A DNA stretch of 64,000 nucleotides from Thalassotalea sp. (lineage in GTDB: Bacteria; Pseudomonadota; Gammaproteobacteria; Enterobacterales; Alteromonadaceae): positions 1 to 64,000 of the forward strand of contig JAQWHD010000036.1 of NCBI GenBank assembly GCA_029237915.1. The letters run 5' to 3'. Positions 26,775-34,043 of the stretch are shown here, one piece after another. The notes beneath the pieces were generated by a model. It ran no database searches, was not told the DNA's origin, and worked only from the letters and a program-made list of their open reading frames with translations. Made by a program: the position numbers and the translations under genes. Positions within the stretch are counted from its first letter, which is position 1. Each line of letters opens with the position of its first letter.

Positions 26775-26825
26775 AATCTGTCTCGCATCTATTATTGAGT
26801 GGGCATATGCCCTTTCATATAGTGT

Positions 26826-26853
26826 CTTACGGCAAAACTTATCAATAGGATCA
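26826..26853 (-). promoter_or_regulatory. ECF (RpoE-ChrR type) promoter 2
   Basis: On the minus strand TGATCC (26848-26853), 18 bp, TAAG (26826-26829). This is identical in boxes and spacing to the site upstream of the sigma gene. The expected transcript start is about 45 bp before the ATG of the DUF523-DUF1722 gene, which leads into photolyase and the lipid genes. Confidence 0.75.
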
Positions 26854-26903
26854 AAAAAGCTCAAAATTAATTGAGCTTTTTATATTGAGGACAGCAAAAG
26901 GGG

Positions 26904-27572
26904 TTAGTAAATCAAACTACCAATAGGGTTGAGTAACTTATTAATGCCTTGCGTAAAATGTTGCGCACCGTCTGCTACGGTGAAACATAAACACCCATCT
27001 GTAGTTTCTGGTGTATGCTGATGTTCGCCATCAAGCATAATAAAATCACCGGCAACATAAGTGCCCATTTCATCTTTAAATGAACCTTGTAATAACAAGG
27101 TAAGCTCAAAGCCTTTATGGGTATGTTCAGGAACACTGCCACCTGGTGCAATTTGCAATAAACTGGTATGAATATCACCTTCATTAAGGTCCATTCTGGC
27201 ACGAGTGATTTTTCCAAAGCTATTCCATTTACCCATTGGCATGTGTTGAATTGCACGTGGAATTTTGTAATCTTGGCCTTTAACAGTAACCGTCATAGGT
27301 ACATCTTCCGCAAGAAGTTCAATTGATTCATCGCTGGTGATTGCCGCAATCATTTGCTCAATATCTATTGCATTAAAATCAATGTCGTTTGTCGCTTCAC
27401 CTGGGCTTTGTTCAAATGACAACTCAGCTTGCTCTTCGGTCATATTATTTACAGTACGCGCGCACTGTGGGCATAACTCATTGTGCATTGCTATGGCTGC
27501 AGAAAGTGACGCTGGTAATTGACCATTCACATGGCCGCTTAATAATTCTGTATTTGGATGATGCTTAATCAT
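26904..27572 (-). CDS. chrR: ChrR-type zinc anti-sigma factor with cupin domain
   Basis: 222 aa. The N-terminal anti-sigma domain has the zinc motif H-x3-C-x2-C (H30, C34, C37), and the C-terminal cupin has H150-x-H152-x3-E156 and H184/H186 as likely metal ligands. In Rhodobacter, ChrR holds the ECF factor inactive and releases it on singlet oxygen; the cupin is needed for that response. The gene overlaps the sigma gene by 8 bp, giving coupled expression. All key residues are present. Confidence 0.9.
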   Translation of the reverse strand: MIKHHPNTELLSGHVNGQLPASLSAAIAMHNELCPQCARTVNNMTEEQAELSFEQSPGEATNDIDFNAIDIEQMIAAITSDESIELLAEDVPMTVTVKGQDYKIPRAIQHMPMGKWNSFGKITRARMDLNEGDIHTSLLQIAPGGSVPEHTHKGFELTLLLQGSFKDEMGTYVAGDFIMLDGEHQHTPETTDGCLCFTVADGAQHFTQGINKLLNPIGSLIY

Positions 27573-28146
27573 GGTTGTCTCCTAACTGCAGATCAACGTG
27601 CTGCTTCAATTTGTTTAATGCCAATCTGAGCCTAGATTTGACTGTGCCTAAGGGTAAATTAAGATGCTGAGCTAATTGCTCTTGCGACATCTCCATAAAG
27701 TAAAAACCTTTAATTACCTGTTGTTGCTTTTCTGGCAGACTATCGAGTAAAGCCAATACCTTTTGGTTTTCGATGTGGTCTGCAAACTCAGTTTCTTCTT
27801 CATCGGCGACATCAAGTGTCGGCCAAATATCGTCACTGAGGGTATCTTCTTTTTTCGACTGTATTTTACGTAACAAATCAAAACTTACGTTTCTCATTAC
27901 TGTATATACCCATGTAGTTGGCGCTCCTTTGTCTGCACTGTATAAGTGAGCTTTACGCCAAACATTAGTCATCGTCTCTTGCACAATTTCGTTAGCAATC
28001 GCCTGAGTATTAAATTTACTCGAGGATATACGTAATATTTTTGGTGAAAAAAATTTAAACAAGTTAGTAAATGCTTGTTTATCTCGGTCTTGGCCAACCG
28101 CGGTTAACCAATCCGCTAATTCTTTATGGTTTATTTCATCATTCAT
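27565..28146 (-). CDS. ECF RNA polymerase sigma factor (ChrR-controlled, RpoE-like)
   Basis: About 193 aa from ATG 28146. Sigma region 2: IANEIVQETMTNVWRKAHLY and TTWVYTVMRNVSFDLLRK. Region 4: LPEKQQQVIKGFYFMEMSQEQLAQHLNLPLGTVKSRLRLALNKL. The frame extends to 28236 with two more ATG codons, but homologous length and the start of the conserved domain favour 28146. It is directly upstream of chrR. An exact TGATCC-N18-TAAG site at 28260-28287 predicts autoregulation. It likely drives a singlet-oxygen/photo-oxidative response. Confidence 0.88.
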   Translation of the reverse strand: MNDEINHKELADWLTAVGQDRDKQAFTNLFKFFSPKILRISSSKFNTQAIANEIVQETMTNVWRKAHLYSADKGAPTTWVYTVMRNVSFDLLRKIQSKKEDTLSDDIWPTLDVADEEETEFADHIENQKVLALLDSLPEKQQQVIKGFYFMEMSQEQLAQHLNLPLGTVKSRLRLALNKLKQHVDLQLGDNHD

Positions 28147-28259
28147 ACTCTTATTTGTAATACGTTTATGATGAATTGGCAATGTTTTCAAAGGATTTTC
28201 AGTTCTTTGCTGTTCAGTAACTTGCATATACCGCATCCTGAATTGTCTATCTGTGTTGA

Positions 28260-28287
28260 CTTACGAAGCGTTTATCAAAGTGGATCA
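28260..28287 (-). promoter_or_regulatory. ECF (RpoE-ChrR type) promoter 1
   Basis: On the minus strand TGATCC (28282-28287), exactly 18 bp, then TAAG (28260-28263). As I recall it, this matches the described promoter form for RpoE-ChrR sigma factors of Rhodobacter. It lies about 110 bp before the sigma start at 28146. Confidence 0.78.
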
Positions 28288-28303
28288 CTTTTTATTTCAA
28301 TTT

Positions 28304-28894
28304 TTATATTTTTTCTTTAATAAGTATTTCGCTAAGAAAATTTAGCGCTTTATTGAAACTATCTTGAGTACTAAATATTGACTTATCAGCAAAGGGCAAT
28401 GGTAATAGCTCTAACCAACGAGCACATACCCAGTGAGGGTCATCGATAAATATCAGTTGGTATAAATCGGCTAACGGTTTGTTGTCGTTAAACACTTGTC
28501 TTAATTGCCCAGATAGCTCTGATAGCTCTGATTGTGATTGTGCTTTTTGGCCTAAGCTATCTGCCCAATGTGCTCGAACTTCAACTTCGCCAACCATTAG
28601 TTGTTCATTATTTATAGATGTATTTTGTATATCGACTAAAGCTTTGCATTTAACGTCAATAACTAAAATACCGTCATCACCTTGCATAAAGTTAACGATT
28701 TCAACCCAGCTGCCCCAGGCGGAAATTTTGCTTTCAATATCTAGATTAGGCGAATCCTGGTAATAGCTAATAACAAAGCCATTAGTTTTGTGGACATTTT
28801 TAACCATGTTTAGATAGCGCTGCTCAAAGATACGCAACCGAGTTATCCCTTGAGGTAATAAGTAAATACTTAATGGAAAAATGGGGATGTTCAT
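28304..28894 (-). CDS. LON substrate-binding-domain protein
   Basis: 196 aa consisting only of the N-terminal substrate-binding domain of Lon protease: IPIFPLSIYLLPQGITRLRIFEQRYLNMV at the start, then beta-rich and helical parts. No AAA or protease domain follows. Such proteins are widespread stand-alone homologues of unknown role. The gene lies upstream of the sigma operon in the same direction, but the sigma promoter lies in the 157-bp gap, so it is probably a separate unit. Confidence 0.8.
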   Translation of the reverse strand: MNIPIFPLSIYLLPQGITRLRIFEQRYLNMVKNVHKTNGFVISYYQDSPNLDIESKISAWGSWVEIVNFMQGDDGILVIDVKCKALVDIQNTSINNEQLMVGEVEVRAHWADSLGQKAQSQSELSELSGQLRQVFNDNKPLADLYQLIFIDDPHWVCARWLELLPLPFADKSIFSTQDSFNKALNFLSEILIKEKI

Positions 28895-29017
28895 TAGTTA
28901 CCTTAGCCTTATATAAAATTAGTACCTACTTAATATACGTAGAGACAATAGAAAAAGATGATAAATTTTGAGTTTTAAATAGGTATTTCTTCATTAAATG
29001 TTCAGCATAATAATAAA

Positions 29018-29040
29018 AAGCCCACTCAATGGTGGGCTTA
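29018..29040 (-). terminator. Terminator of the fasciclin lipoprotein gene
   Basis: AAGCCCAC / GTGGGCTT stem with a short loop. On the minus strand it is followed by TTTTTATTATT. It lies about 30 bp after the stop codon. Confidence 0.8.
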
Positions 29041-29067
29041 GATTATGTTAGGTGGATACCTTGTTGA

Positions 29068-30906
29068 TTAGTCAGTAACAACCGTATCAATTACATGGAT
29101 AACACCATTAGTAGTATAGATGTCGACAACTGTTACTAGTGAACCACCGAATGTTAACATGCCAGATTCCGCATCAACACCAACACCTATCATAGCACCA
29201 CCTGCAGTTTCCACATTCTTACCATTAGCAGCGTAAGCTGAAAGTGAATCTACTTCTGCACCGGCAATTACGTGTTGCAGTAACACTGCAGTTAATGCGT
29301 TTTTATCGGCAAGTAAGTTATTTAATGCGGTTGCATCTATTTTAGCGAATGCCGCATTAGTTGGAGCAAATACTGTGAATGTTGCTGTTTCATCAGCAAG
29401 AGTATCTACAAGATCAGCTGCTGATAATGCAGTAACTAGGGTAGAGAAGTTAGGATCAGATAATGCTACTTCAACAATACTCATATCTGGCATACCTTTC
29501 ATTGCAGGCGGTAAAATAACCGTATCAACAACATGAATTACACCATTATCAGCCATTACATCAGCCATAGATACTTTAGAGCCGTTCACAAATAACATAG
29601 AGTCAGCAAATGAAAGGGCAACCTTGCTACCGTTCGCCGTAGGTACTTGGTTTTCCATAGACTGTGCTGCTGAGATTGCGCCATCAGACATTACTTTACC
29701 TGATAATACATGGTATAGAAGGATTTGAGATAATGTATCCGTGTCGTTCAATAATGCTTCAACAGTACCCGCTGGAAGTTTGGCAAATGCAGCGTCAGTT
29801 GGCGCAAATACCGTGTAGTCAGTGTCTAAATCAGCTAATACTTGGTCTAAACCTGTTGCTTGTAATGCCGCTACTAGAGTTGTAAAGCTACCATTATCCA
29901 CTGCAACATCAACAATACTCATTGCTGGAGCAGGAACTTCAACGTCACCTACAATTACAGCATCAATTACATGAATAATACCGTTTGTAGTGTAGATGTC
30001 TTTCATTATAATATTAGCACCACCAAAAGTTAGCATATCAGTTTGAGAGTTTACTTTAAGCTCAATTTTAGCCATTGATGCAGTTTCAACCATGGCACCG
30101 TTTAGTGAGTATGCAGTTACTGAGTCTACTCCAGGACCTGCTACAACGTGCTGTAAAAGAATGCTTGATAACACATCAGTATTTGCCAATAAGGTATTGA
30201 TTGTTTCAGCGCCAATAAGTGCAAACGCATCATCAGTTGGGGCAAAAACAGTAAAGCTCGAACTTTCATCTGCTAAAACTGCATCTAAACCCGTTGCTTG
30301 AAGAGCTGCAACTAAGGTTGTAAAGCTACCTGCTGCTACTGCAGTATCAACGATATTAGCTGTTGGCTGCATCATATCTGCTGGCGGTAAAAGCACAGCG
30401 TCAATCACATGAATAATACCATTGTCTGTCATAATGTCCGTTGCAGTAACAGTAACGTTGTTCACTAATAATGAATCACCATCTAATGATAAACCAATAA
30501 AGTCTTCGTTCGCTGTTTGCACTGTAGAGCCTGCACTTGCAATAGCCGCTGCAGCATTAACTTCGCCTGCTAGCACATGGTAAAGCAAGATATCTGACAA
30601 TGTATCGGGGTCAGCTAGTAGTGCGTTAATTGTATCGTCACCTAATAAAGCAAAGGCTGCATCGGTAGGTGCAAATACTGTATAAGATGCAGCTGGATCA
30701 GCAAGAACTGCATCTAGGCCTGTGGCCTCAAGGGCAGCAACTAAGGTGGTGAAATTACCATTTTCAACTGCTACGTCAACAATGGTTGTTGGCATTACAT
30801 CTTCTGATACTGCTTCAACGTTGTTACTGCTATTACTGTCACCGTCACAAGCAGTGATGGTAGTTAAAATTATTAATGGTGCTAAAACTTTTATAATCCT
30901 GTTCAT
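29068..30906 (-). CDS. Lipoprotein with four fasciclin (FAS1) domains
   Basis: 612 aa. Lipoprotein signal peptide with lipobox ITAC (Cys20), an Asn/Ser-rich linker, then four FAS1 repeats at about residues 40-178, 183-322, 328-466 and 471-612. Each repeat has an opening IVDVAV-like strand, a TVFAPTDAAF H1 motif and a closing NGVIHVIDTV H2 motif. FAS1 domains mediate adhesion to surfaces or partner proteins. The repeats are closely similar, suggesting internal duplication. It lies between the ECF operon and the DUF2878 operon. A TGATCC box lies about 60 bp upstream, but no TAAG box follows at 18 bp. Confidence 0.9.
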   Translation of the reverse strand: MNRIIKVLAPLIILTTITACDGDSNSSNNVEAVSEDVMPTTIVDVAVENGNFTTLVAALEATGLDAVLADPAASYTVFAPTDAAFALLGDDTINALLADPDTLSDILLYHVLAGEVNAAAAIASAGSTVQTANEDFIGLSLDGDSLLVNNVTVTATDIMTDNGIIHVIDAVLLPPADMMQPTANIVDTAVAAGSFTTLVAALQATGLDAVLADESSSFTVFAPTDDAFALIGAETINTLLANTDVLSSILLQHVVAGPGVDSVTAYSLNGAMVETASMAKIELKVNSQTDMLTFGGANIIMKDIYTTNGIIHVIDAVIVGDVEVPAPAMSIVDVAVDNGSFTTLVAALQATGLDQVLADLDTDYTVFAPTDAAFAKLPAGTVEALLNDTDTLSQILLYHVLSGKVMSDGAISAAQSMENQVPTANGSKVALSFADSMLFVNGSKVSMADVMADNGVIHVVDTVILPPAMKGMPDMSIVEVALSDPNFSTLVTALSAADLVDTLADETATFTVFAPTNAAFAKIDATALNNLLADKNALTAVLLQHVIAGAEVDSLSAYAANGKNVETAGGAMIGVGVDAESGMLTFGGSLVTVVDIYTTNGVIHVIDTVVTD

Positions 30907-31143
30907 GTTGTTTTCCTCTGAATTAATTAGGTTGCAATGATTGAACGCATAGTCTTTTAAAAAAGGATCATTTATTTTTTGAATTATTTTTAATCAGTTA
31001 AAAACATTAGCTTGAACAAGGTGTTGTGATAATAGAAGGGGTAGTTTCAACGGGACTTAGTATGGTTAAATTTAGTTAGATATGGCCGAGTTTACTCGGC
31101 TATAAGTGAGCATCAAGTATTATAAGCTTGTCGAGGTTTTAGT

Positions 31144-31728
31144 TTAGCTCACCGTACATTGTTGGTATGGTGTTTGTTTATCAAAATAAATACTTATTTG
31201 TCCCACTTCAATACCAAACTTGATTAATGATGAGCGATTAAACATATAATTATCATCCAACTGATACATCCAATCATCAACATCGAACACGTATGAAGTA
31301 GACTCACCTTCATCATCTTTAATCGCGACAGTTAACTCATATTGCCATCTAAAGGCATTACCTTCACTTGAGCCAAACGCTAGCTCTGGTACATCATTGG
31401 CTGTACCTTGATAAGATACTTCACCGTTATCATTGATGCGAGTAATAGACCAAACACGTTGTTGGCGTTCGCCGTCATCAAAGTAAAATTCTTCGTCTAT
31501 AGTACCTACTAAATTATCGCCTTGTTGCTGCCAATTAGCGTTTATTTCGACACAAAAATGGCGAGTCATTTTGTTGCTGTAATCTTGTACTATACCTCGA
31601 GCAATTATCTTGTCGTTAAAAAATTCTTCAAGCACAAATTCTGGCTTGCTGCCTTTGTAGTCTTCAATTTGATGACTACAACTTAAAAGCATGGTCAGGC
31701 TGAGCATTAATAGAAACGTTTTTTTCAT
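31144..31728 (-). CDS. DUF3833 family lipoprotein
   Basis: 194 aa with lipobox LLSC (Cys17). It follows the DUF3833 pattern: EFVLEEFFNDKIIARGIVQDYSNKM, FYFDDGERQQRVWSI and DDWMYQLDDNYMFNRSSLIKFG. Function unknown. The family commonly travels with Cfa, DUF1365, DUF2878 and a chalcone-isomerase-like protein. Its start overlaps the end of the chalcone-isomerase-like gene by 4 bp. It is the last gene of a three-gene operon. Confidence 0.82.
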   Translation of the reverse strand: MKKTFLLMLSLTMLLSCSHQIEDYKGSKPEFVLEEFFNDKIIARGIVQDYSNKMTRHFCVEINANWQQQGDNLVGTIDEEFYFDDGERQQRVWSITRINDNGEVSYQGTANDVPELAFGSSEGNAFRWQYELTVAIKDDEGESTSYVFDVDDWMYQLDDNYMFNRSSLIKFGIEVGQISIYFDKQTPYQQCTVS

Positions 31729-32279
31729 TTTGAAATTCCAAGTAATTTTTTTCTTAAGTTAGGTCTGCTGGTTTTTTCTGATAACCAAATTGCAAGAAAA
31801 TGGTCAGCAAAGTCTTCATCACTAATGCTGCCAATACTTTGCTGATTAAATAGAAAGTGACTTTGGTTTTGTAAATCAACAATAAAAGTAAGAGTGTCGT
31901 TTTCCTTAATGTTAGGCCAAATTATTTTTAATTGCTCTAACCATATATTTTGGTTTGCATGGTTAAGGCCTTGCTGTTGCCATTCGTCAGCTGTTTTGCT
32001 AATTAAGTCCGCGGCTTCAATATCTCTTAGGTAATTTATTTCAAGCTTGATTGGTCTTTGTTTCTCAATAAAAGAACCATCTAAACTGTGCAACGATGAA
32101 TGATAAATAGACCAAAATAATACCGATAACTCTGCTTCCCCAACCTTTTTAAACGAGTACTGATTGAGTTCATCTGCAGTAATATCTGCGCTGGAAATTG
32201 GTTTTATGGTATTTGCGCTGGCAATAGAGCAGGTGCTTAATAGCAAAATCATAAATAAAGCATTTAAAGAGGTAGACAT
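31725..32279 (-). CDS. Chalcone isomerase-like periplasmic protein
   Basis: 184 aa with a signal peptide (1-22, ending SIASA). VGEAELSVLFWSIYHSSLHSLDG and LEINYLRDIEAADLISKTADEWQQQGL match the bacterial chalcone-isomerase-like family. Related plant proteins bind fatty acids, so binding or isomerising a lipid is a possible role. The gene abuts DUF2878 with no gap and overlaps DUF3833. Confidence 0.82.
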   Translation of the reverse strand: MSTSLNALFMILLLSTCSIASANTIKPISSADITADELNQYSFKKVGEAELSVLFWSIYHSSLHSLDGSFIEKQRPIKLEINYLRDIEAADLISKTADEWQQQGLNHANQNIWLEQLKIIWPNIKENDTLTFIVDLQNQSHFLFNQQSIGSISDEDFADHFLAIWLSEKTSRPNLRKKLLGISK

Positions 32280-32843
32280 TTATTTCTCCTCACTTAATTT
32301 GTCTAGCGAATAAGATTTTTTCTTAGCCGCTGAGGTACTTAATAGTCGGTTTAAAACCAGCAATAAAGGTAGTAATACAGCCCAAGCAATAGCTAATATG
32401 GTGAGTGTGTATGTTAAAGGTTGTGAGAATGAAACAGCATTAAGTTGCATAGCAAAATAATAGCTAATAGGGCCTGCGCACATACCAAGTAAAGCGGCCA
32501 ATACTAATCTGGTTTGTAAAAATGATAAGAATGCTTTAATTGTGGTAGCAAAAGCTAGCCATAACAGCGCTAACCACAAAGGGAACCCTGGTTTGTCGAA
32601 AACAAATATTTGTTGCAGATATAAGATGTAGTCGATGCTAATGCCTATTATAGCAAACAGTAAATAATGACTAAGGTGTGTCGTTAGCTGGCTTAAGGTC
32701 GCAAAATATAAAACCAGTAAACCTAGCAAAATTGCTTCTTGGTGATAGATTATCGCAACAAACCAAAATGCTTTAAACCAGACAAAGTTGAACAGCGCCC
32801 GGTGAGAATCAATTTTATTTTGCCAGTGTTGGATTAAAGCCAT
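32280..32843 (-). CDS. DUF2878 family membrane protein
   Basis: 187-aa inner-membrane protein with about six hydrophobic segments: FVWFKAFWFVAIIY, AILLGLLVLYFATLSQL, YLLFAIIGISIDYILYL, LWLALLWLAFATTIKAFL, LVLAALLGMCAGPISYYFA and LTILAIAWAVLLPLLLVL. Function unknown. It is first in the operon with the chalcone-isomerase-like and DUF3833 genes. In relatives these form one block with the Cfa/DUF1365 genes, so a role in modified membrane lipids is likely. Confidence 0.8.
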   Translation of the reverse strand: MALIQHWQNKIDSHRALFNFVWFKAFWFVAIIYHQEAILLGLLVLYFATLSQLTTHLSHYLLFAIIGISIDYILYLQQIFVFDKPGFPLWLALLWLAFATTIKAFLSFLQTRLVLAALLGMCAGPISYYFAMQLNAVSFSQPLTYTLTILAIAWAVLLPLLLVLNRLLSTSAAKKKSYSLDKLSEEK

Positions 32844-32848
32844 AGGTT

Positions 32849-32883
32849 ATCCGTATATAAACTTAGTCTTTGCTTATACGGAT
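32849..32883. promoter_or_regulatory. 9-bp inverted repeat in the DUF2878 leader
   Basis: ATCCGTATA (32849-32857) and TATACGGAT (32875-32883) are perfect inverted copies 17 bp apart, just upstream of the DUF2878 start. It could be an operator or a leader hairpin. No TGATCC-N18-TAAG site was found here. Confidence 0.35.
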
Positions 32884-32990
32884 GAAATTGAAAAAAGGTT
32901 TATTTATAATTGATAAAATAATAGCTACAAGATTTTAATACATCATCAATGATATAGTGCGGTTCATACATTGTGCTAATTTGGCGAATT

Positions 32991-33389
32991 ATGAAAGATT
33001 GCAATCAATGTGGCAAATGTTGCATCAAATACTCAGATGGTGCTCTTTCTGCGACAAAAGAAGAAATAGACCTATGGGAAATCTTTAACCCAGATATTTT
33101 TGACTTCGTCAAAGATGGTGAAATTTGGTTTGATCCTAAATCTGGACTTAGGCTCAAAAGATGTCCGTTTCTAGAGCTTTCCCCGAAAAAAGACCCGCTT
33201 GCGCCCAATATATATACATGCAGTATTTATTTAGATAGGCCTGAAGACTGTCGCCATTACCCGAGTTTAATTGCTGAAATGATCAGAGATGAATGTGAAA
33301 TGATTGAAGTGGTTGATCTTGATAAACCTAAGCAAGCACAAATAAAACTAGATTTATTAATGAAAGATAGTCGCCCGCCAAGTTCATAG
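32991..33389 (+). CDS. YkgJ family cysteine-cluster protein
   Basis: About 132 aa from ATG 32991. CNQCGKCC at residues 4-11 and CSIYLDRPEDCRHYP in the second half are the family's Cys clusters, expected to bind zinc or an Fe-S cluster. Function unknown. A GTG at 32973 would add six residues (MLIWRI), but the family begins close to the first Cys motif. It is divergent from the DUF2878 operon. Confidence 0.8.
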   Translation: MKDCNQCGKCCIKYSDGALSATKEEIDLWEIFNPDIFDFVKDGEIWFDPKSGLRLKRCPFLELSPKKDPLAPNIYTCSIYLDRPEDCRHYPSLIAEMIRDECEMIEVVDLDKPKQAQIKLDLLMKDSRPPSS

Positions 33390-33493
33390 GCAAAGAATAG
33401 AGATTGATATTTTAAGAGTAAAAAGCAGGTTAACTTGTAAATATTGAGGGGCAAAATCTGCGAATTGAATTTTGCCCTAGAGTATTGACTGTA

Positions 33494-33826
33494 TTAGCCA
33501 CAACACTTTTTATATTTTTTTCCGCTGCCACATGAACACGGATCATTACGATTCGGAGTTTTATCGAACGTAGTAGTGGTTGGTTTATTTAGTATGGTAT
33601 TGAGTTCGTTGATATTTTCATCAATAGAGCTATCAACTGTAATATTAGCGAAAAGTTCATTATCAGTAACTAATTGCTCTACTTCTAACTTTCTTTCATC
33701 ACTATTAACCACTAGTGTTAATGGATTTTTTTCAGTGCCAAGTTTAACTAAACGCTTAGTATTATAGCCAGTTTTGATATGGTTTACTCTGGTGTGGATA
33801 CGCCCTTTGTAATACAGATCGTGCAT
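33494..33826 (-). CDS. SEC-C motif protein (PBPRA1643 family)
   Basis: 110 aa. The N-terminal YYKGRIHTRVNHIKTGYNTKRLVKLGTEKNPLTL matches a small family found in marine gammaproteobacteria. The C-terminal DPCSCGSGKKYKKCC is a SEC-C zinc-binding motif like that at the end of SecA. Function unknown. Confidence 0.8.
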   Translation of the reverse strand: MHDLYYKGRIHTRVNHIKTGYNTKRLVKLGTEKNPLTLVVNSDERKLEVEQLVTDNELFANITVDSSIDENINELNTILNKPTTTTFDKTPNRNDPCSCGSGKKYKKCCG

Positions 33827-34043
33827 AATGTTCTCCGCTAATTTTATACGTGGTTAAATACTTGCTTTAAGCGCGGCAGTATATAGTAATACGGCAAATA
33901 GTCGACTGTTGAATTAATAGTCAGCCTTTTATTTTTTTAAAGGCTACTATTTAGCATAGTATTGACGAAAAATTAACGCCATTGTTCAAATGTAAGCTAT
34001 CACAAAAGTAACATCAATTTTCAATTGCTCAAAATTGTTAGAT

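Noticed and set aside
30965-30970. Third ECF promoter before the fasciclin gene
   Set aside because: TGATCC is present, but the 4 bp after an 18-bp spacer read GTTC, not TAAG, so it is not called as a promoter.
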